This document shows, one piece after another, positions 13,977-16,266 of a stretch of DNA of 16,266 bases. The notes under the pieces are model-generated. The model was not told the DNA's origin, ran no database searches, and saw only the letters and a program-made list of their open reading frames with translations. The DNA comes from RGIG1959 sp045637645 (GTDB lineage: Bacteria; Bacillota; Clostridia; Oscillospirales; Acutalibacteraceae): positions 1 to 16,266 of the forward strand of contig JAZTZV010000017.1 in the NCBI GenBank assembly GCA_045637645.1, given 5' to 3'. Each line of letters starts with the position of its first letter. Position 1 is the first letter of the stretch. A program made the position numbers and the translations under genes.

Positions 13977-14390
13977 ATGATTCTGTTTGTTTGTGTGGAT
14001 GATCAAAACGGCATGCTGTTCGGCGGTCGCCGTCAAAGCAAAGATCGCGTACTGCGCGCACGTATGTTGGAAGCGTGCGGAAAACATCCGTTGAAAATGA
14101 GCCCCTATTCCGCCGCACAATTTGAGGAAAACGGCGCTGTTGTCGCTGACAACGCGTACGCCGTCAACGTATGTGAAAACGATGCTTGTTTTGTGGAAGA
14201 CGGCGATTTCCCCGTTCTTGCCCCGCAAACCATCGTGCTGTATCATTGGAATCGACGCTATCCCGCGGATCGCTACGCTCCGCTCGATACACTGCTCAAA
14301 GGATATCGGTTGGTGTCCTCACAGGATTTCGCAGGTTCTTCGCACGAACGCATCACCGAAGAGTATTACGAGAAGGGGACGCACGTATGA
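13977..14390 (+). CDS. Conserved hypothetical protein linked to the lipoprotein nuclease
   Basis: The 137-residue soluble protein begins MILFVCVDDQNGMLFGGRRQ (1-20), has the segment SKDRVLRARMLE (21-32) and a strand VLYHWNRRYPAD (88-99), and ends in an acidic or mixed tail. From memory, similar small proteins with a VDD.NGM.F..RRQS.DR start occur next to DNA/RNA non-specific nucleases in Clostridia and are sometimes mislabelled ribonuclease Z; it has no metallo-beta-lactamase motif, so I do not use that name. There is no signal peptide or membrane helix. AAAGGAAGG lies about 7 bases upstream of the ATG, and the stop overlaps the nuclease ATG (ATGA), so the two are translationally coupled. Function is unknown; regulation or processing of the partner nuclease is possible but unsupported. 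Confidence 0.78.
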   Translation: MILFVCVDDQNGMLFGGRRQSKDRVLRARMLEACGKHPLKMSPYSAAQFEENGAVVADNAYAVNVCENDACFVEDGDFPVLAPQTIVLYHWNRRYPADRYAPLDTLLKGYRLVSSQDFAGSSHERITEEYYEKGTHV

Positions 14391-15247
14391 AACGCATCGC
14401 ATCGATCCTATCCGTTTTATCGCTGATATGTTTGTTGTTCAGCGGATGTGAATGGATGCCCATGTCCGACGTGCCGACGGTGTCACTTGAGGATATCCCC
14501 GCTTACAACGGCACGCCGTATGTCGTGCTCAACGACAATCAACCGTTGTTTGTGAAAGATGATCTGATCACCTACGCTTACGAGAAATACCCCGAACTTG
14601 ACGACTTGGGACGTTGCGGCACAACGATGGCTTGTCTCGGCACCGAATTGATGCCGACGGAAGAACGCGGCAACATCGGCTCGATCAAACCGACAGGATG
14701 GCAGACGATCAAATTCGATTTCGTGGACGGCAAATATTTGTACAACCGCTGTCATTTGATCGGCTTTCAGCTTTCGGGCGAAAACGCCAACCGTTCCAAT
14801 CTCATCACAGGCACTCGTTACATGAACACCGAAGGTATGTTGCCGTTTGAAAACATGGTAGCGGACTACATCAAAGAGACTGACAACCATGTGATTTATC
14901 GCGTCGCACCGATTTTTGACGGCGACAACTTGGTAGCGAACGGTGTGACGATGGAAGCGTATTCGGTGGAAGACGACGGCGAAGGCATTTGTTTTTATGT
15001 CTATTGCTACAACGTGCAACCGGGCGTTACGATCGACTACGCCACGGGTCAAACCGTCGAATCCGGCGAATACGTCGAGAACGGCGAATACGGACAATTC
15101 ATTCTCAACACCAACTCCAAAAAGATCCATCGCGCTTCATGCGCTTCGGCACAAAACATGAGTGAGAAAAACCGCCAAGACTACGAAGGCGATATTGCCG
15201 TTTGGTTTCAACAAGGTTACGAAACCGCCGGTTGTTGCTTTGATTAA
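14387..15247 (+). CDS. Secreted lipoprotein DNA/RNA non-specific endonuclease (EndA/NucA-like)
   Basis: The 286-residue protein starts with a lipoprotein signal peptide: MKR, a hydrophobic stretch to residue 19, and the lipobox LFSGC with C21 as lipidated residue. It should therefore be anchored on the outer face of the membrane. The beta-beta-alpha-metal nuclease core spans about 60-215, with the active-site motif YNRCHLIGFQL (119-129, a variant of DRGH with H123 as general base) and SNLITGTRYMN (137-147, N147 as likely metal ligand). A C-terminal module (236-286) with NTNSKKIHRASC (241-252) and GYETAGCC (277-284) resembles the small Cys/His metal-binding tail common on secreted clostridial nucleases. 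ATG 14387 overlaps the preceding stop, with AGAAGGGGA just upstream. Roles in nutrient scavenging or DNA uptake are inferred. Confidence 0.9.
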   Translation: MKRIASILSVLSLICLLFSGCEWMPMSDVPTVSLEDIPAYNGTPYVVLNDNQPLFVKDDLITYAYEKYPELDDLGRCGTTMACLGTELMPTEERGNIGSIKPTGWQTIKFDFVDGKYLYNRCHLIGFQLSGENANRSNLITGTRYMNTEGMLPFENMVADYIKETDNHVIYRVAPIFDGDNLVANGVTMEAYSVEDDGEGICFYVYCYNVQPGVTIDYATGQTVESGEYVENGEYGQFILNTNSKKIHRASCASAQNMSEKNRQDYEGDIAVWFQQGYETAGCCFD

Positions 15248-15250
15248 CGC

Positions 15251-15293
15251 AAAACACCCGATGCAAAACAATGGTTTGCATCGGGTGTTTTTT
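15251..15293. terminator. Bidirectional terminator between nuclease and spo0A
   Basis: A 17-bp perfect stem (15251-15267 with 15275-15291) encloses a 7-base loop and ends in six Ts (15288-15293). The spo0A stop (15292-15294) abuts the stem, so the same hairpin ends both convergent genes; on the minus strand the T-run is four. Confidence 0.9.
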
Positions 15294-16065
15294 ATGAAAT
15301 CTTCAGTTGCAAACGGAATTTATCGGAGATCATGGCGATGAATTCACTGTTGGTAGGCTTGCCGCGCCCGTTATGGATGGTGTAACCGAAGTAGGAATTA
15401 AGCACATCGACATCGCCTCTGTCCCATGCCACTTCAATGGCGTGGCGGATCGCCCGCTCCACACGCGACGACGTTGTGCCGTGCTTTTTCGCAACAGACG
15501 GATACAAACGCTTGGTCACTGCGTTGATGATACCGTCGTCTTCGATTGCCATCAAGATCGCGTCGCGCAAATATTGATAGCCTTTAATGTGAGCGGGCAC
15601 GCCGATTTGATGAATGATATCCGTCACGCGAATTTCCAAACTGCTGTCCACGCTTTGGCTCAATCGATCAATGCGCGGCAGTTCGGTGTGTTTGCGGCAA
15701 AGACTGACGATGCGCTCGGACATATCCGCCGCGTCAAACGGTTTGAGGAAATAATATTCCGCACCCGCGCGCATGGTTTCGTATTCGAGGTCGGCGTTGT
15801 CAAAGCCTGACATTACCATAAAATGCGGACGGTTGCCCTGCATACGATTGGTGGCTTCGCGCATAACACCGATGGCATCGAGTCGCGGGAGAAAGACATC
15901 CATGATCACGACATCGGGCGTTTCACGCACGATCGTGTCAAGAAGCTGGCGTCCGTCTTTGGCAAGAAGCTGGACATCCAAACCTTTTGCGCGCATCGCC
16001 TGTGCGCACGGTTTGCCGAATTGTTCGCTGTTGTCAGCCATAAGTACTTTGATTTGCTTTTCCAT
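15292..16065 (-). CDS. spo0A: Sporulation master response regulator Spo0A
   Basis: The 257-residue protein has an N-terminal receiver domain (about 5-122) with D11 in the acidic pocket, phosphoacceptor D56 in IMDVFLP (54-60), S86 at the switch position and K108 in FLKPFD (106-111). The Spo0A-specific C-terminal DNA-binding domain covers about 145-257: HQIGVPAHIKGYQYLRDAI (152-170), the recognition helix around SSRVERAIRHAIEVAW (199-214), and GKPTNSEFIAMISDKF (235-250). Phosphorylated Spo0A dimerises on DNA and commits the cell to sporulation. The length is slightly short of the Bacillus protein. ATG 16065 is preferred because GGAGGT (16076-16081) is 10 bases upstream; an in-frame extension to 16128 crosses that site. 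The usual neighbour spoIVB would lie beyond the window edge. The identity is secure. Confidence 0.96.
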   Translation of the reverse strand: MEKQIKVLMADNSEQFGKPCAQAMRAKGLDVQLLAKDGRQLLDTIVRETPDVVIMDVFLPRLDAIGVMREATNRMQGNRPHFMVMSGFDNADLEYETMRAGAEYYFLKPFDAADMSERIVSLCRKHTELPRIDRLSQSVDSSLEIRVTDIIHQIGVPAHIKGYQYLRDAILMAIEDDGIINAVTKRLYPSVAKKHGTTSSRVERAIRHAIEVAWDRGDVDVLNSYFGYTIHNGRGKPTNSEFIAMISDKFRLQLKIS

Positions 16066-16118
16066 TGTGTTGATTACCTCCGCGTATGTCATTGTTGTAA
16101 GTTGTTGTCTGCAAAAAG

Positions 16119-16147
16119 ATATTACCATTTATTGGTAAATTATGCAA
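16119..16147 (-). promoter_or_regulatory. Probable sigma-A promoter of spo0A
   Basis: On the minus strand, TTGCAT (16142-16147), a 17-base spacer and TAATAT (16119-16124) lie 53 bases before the spo0A ATG. I see no clear sigma-H promoter or perfect 0A-box in the 200 bases upstream of the gene. Confidence 0.55.
16122..16138. promoter_or_regulatory. Operator-like dyad TTACCA-N5-TGGTAA in spo0A promoter, copy 1
   Basis: A perfect 6-bp inverted repeat with a 5-base centre lies between the -35 and -10 hexamers of the likely spo0A promoter and touches the -10. The same motif recurs at 16163-16185. Confidence 0.5.
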
Positions 16148-16162
16148 TAGTTTGCCAGCATA

Positions 16163-16185
16163 TTTTTACCATAAAATGGTAAAAA
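16163..16185. promoter_or_regulatory. Operator-like dyad TTACCA-N5-TGGTAA upstream of spo0A, copy 2
   Basis: TTTTTACCA and TGGTAAAAA form a 9-bp perfect inverted repeat with a 5-base centre, 16 bases upstream of the likely -35 box. Its centre is 44 bases (about four helical turns) from copy 1. The rest of the window, 16186-16266, shows no gene or further copy. Confidence 0.5.
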
Positions 16186-16266
16186 ATGGATACAAAAATG
16201 ACCTCCGTGTAAGGAAAACGGCGAATTGCGACGAGAAATGCGCCAAAATGTAATAATCCTGTTATC

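Noticed and set aside
1..16266. CRISPR array, tRNA, rRNA, insertion sequence or prophage genes
   Set aside because: I found no regularly spaced direct repeats, no cloverleaf or rRNA-like sequence, and no transposase, integrase or phage structural motif in any frame.

Overview
The window looks like chromosomal DNA from an anaerobic, spore-forming member of the Clostridia, probably an Oscillospirales/Ruminococcaceae-like gut lineage. The evidence is a spo0A-type response regulator at the right edge, strong AGGAGG ribosome sites, sigma-A promoters close to consensus, a BaiCD/BaiH-like flavin ene-reductase, a YtrA-type GntR/ABC cassette, and intergenic hairpin repeats of a style I associate with that group. 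The lineage is an inference. I saw no rRNA, tRNA, CRISPR array, transposase or phage gene.

Layout. On the minus strand, 18-1382 holds a probable three-gene operon: a small membrane protein, a ProX-type prolyl-tRNA editing deacylase, and a zinc-ribbon membrane protein. Divergent from it, 1543-5339 is a plus-strand operon with a strong promoter and a terminator: an Fe-S/FMN/FAD Old-Yellow-Enzyme-type reductase followed by the large and small subunits of an aconitase-X (AcnX) dehydratase. Next come a membrane-anchored XRE regulator (5451-6500), a 332-bp intergenic stretch rich in hairpins, an AAC(3)-fold acyltransferase (6833-7603), a neutral-ceramidase-like protein (7697-9136) and an AGCS sodium:amino-acid symporter (9241-10719) with its own promoter. 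An autoregulated-looking GntR/ABC-ATPase/permease operon spans 10887-12734. A minus-strand calcineurin-like phosphoesterase (12814-13875) diverges from a two-gene unit made of a conserved unknown and a secreted lipoprotein nuclease (13977-15247). Spo0A (15292-16065, minus) closes the window.

How the parts may work together. The most distinctive unit is the reductase-AcnX operon. AcnX enzymes dehydrate hydroxy acids, and the neighbouring ene-reductase family reduces activated C=C bonds, so the operon could encode an undescribed two-step reductive removal of a hydroxyl group from a hydroxy acid. Its promoter carries two tandem dyads of the form GTTGA-N4-TCAAC, which points to a dedicated repressor or activator not encoded next to it. 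The spo0A leader carries a different repeated dyad, TTACCA-N5-TGGTAA. The AAC(3)-like, ceramidase-like and AGCS genes may form a loose amide/amine or amino-acid metabolism group. Most gene pairs are separated by clear rho-independent terminators, so the transcription units can be delimited with fair confidence.
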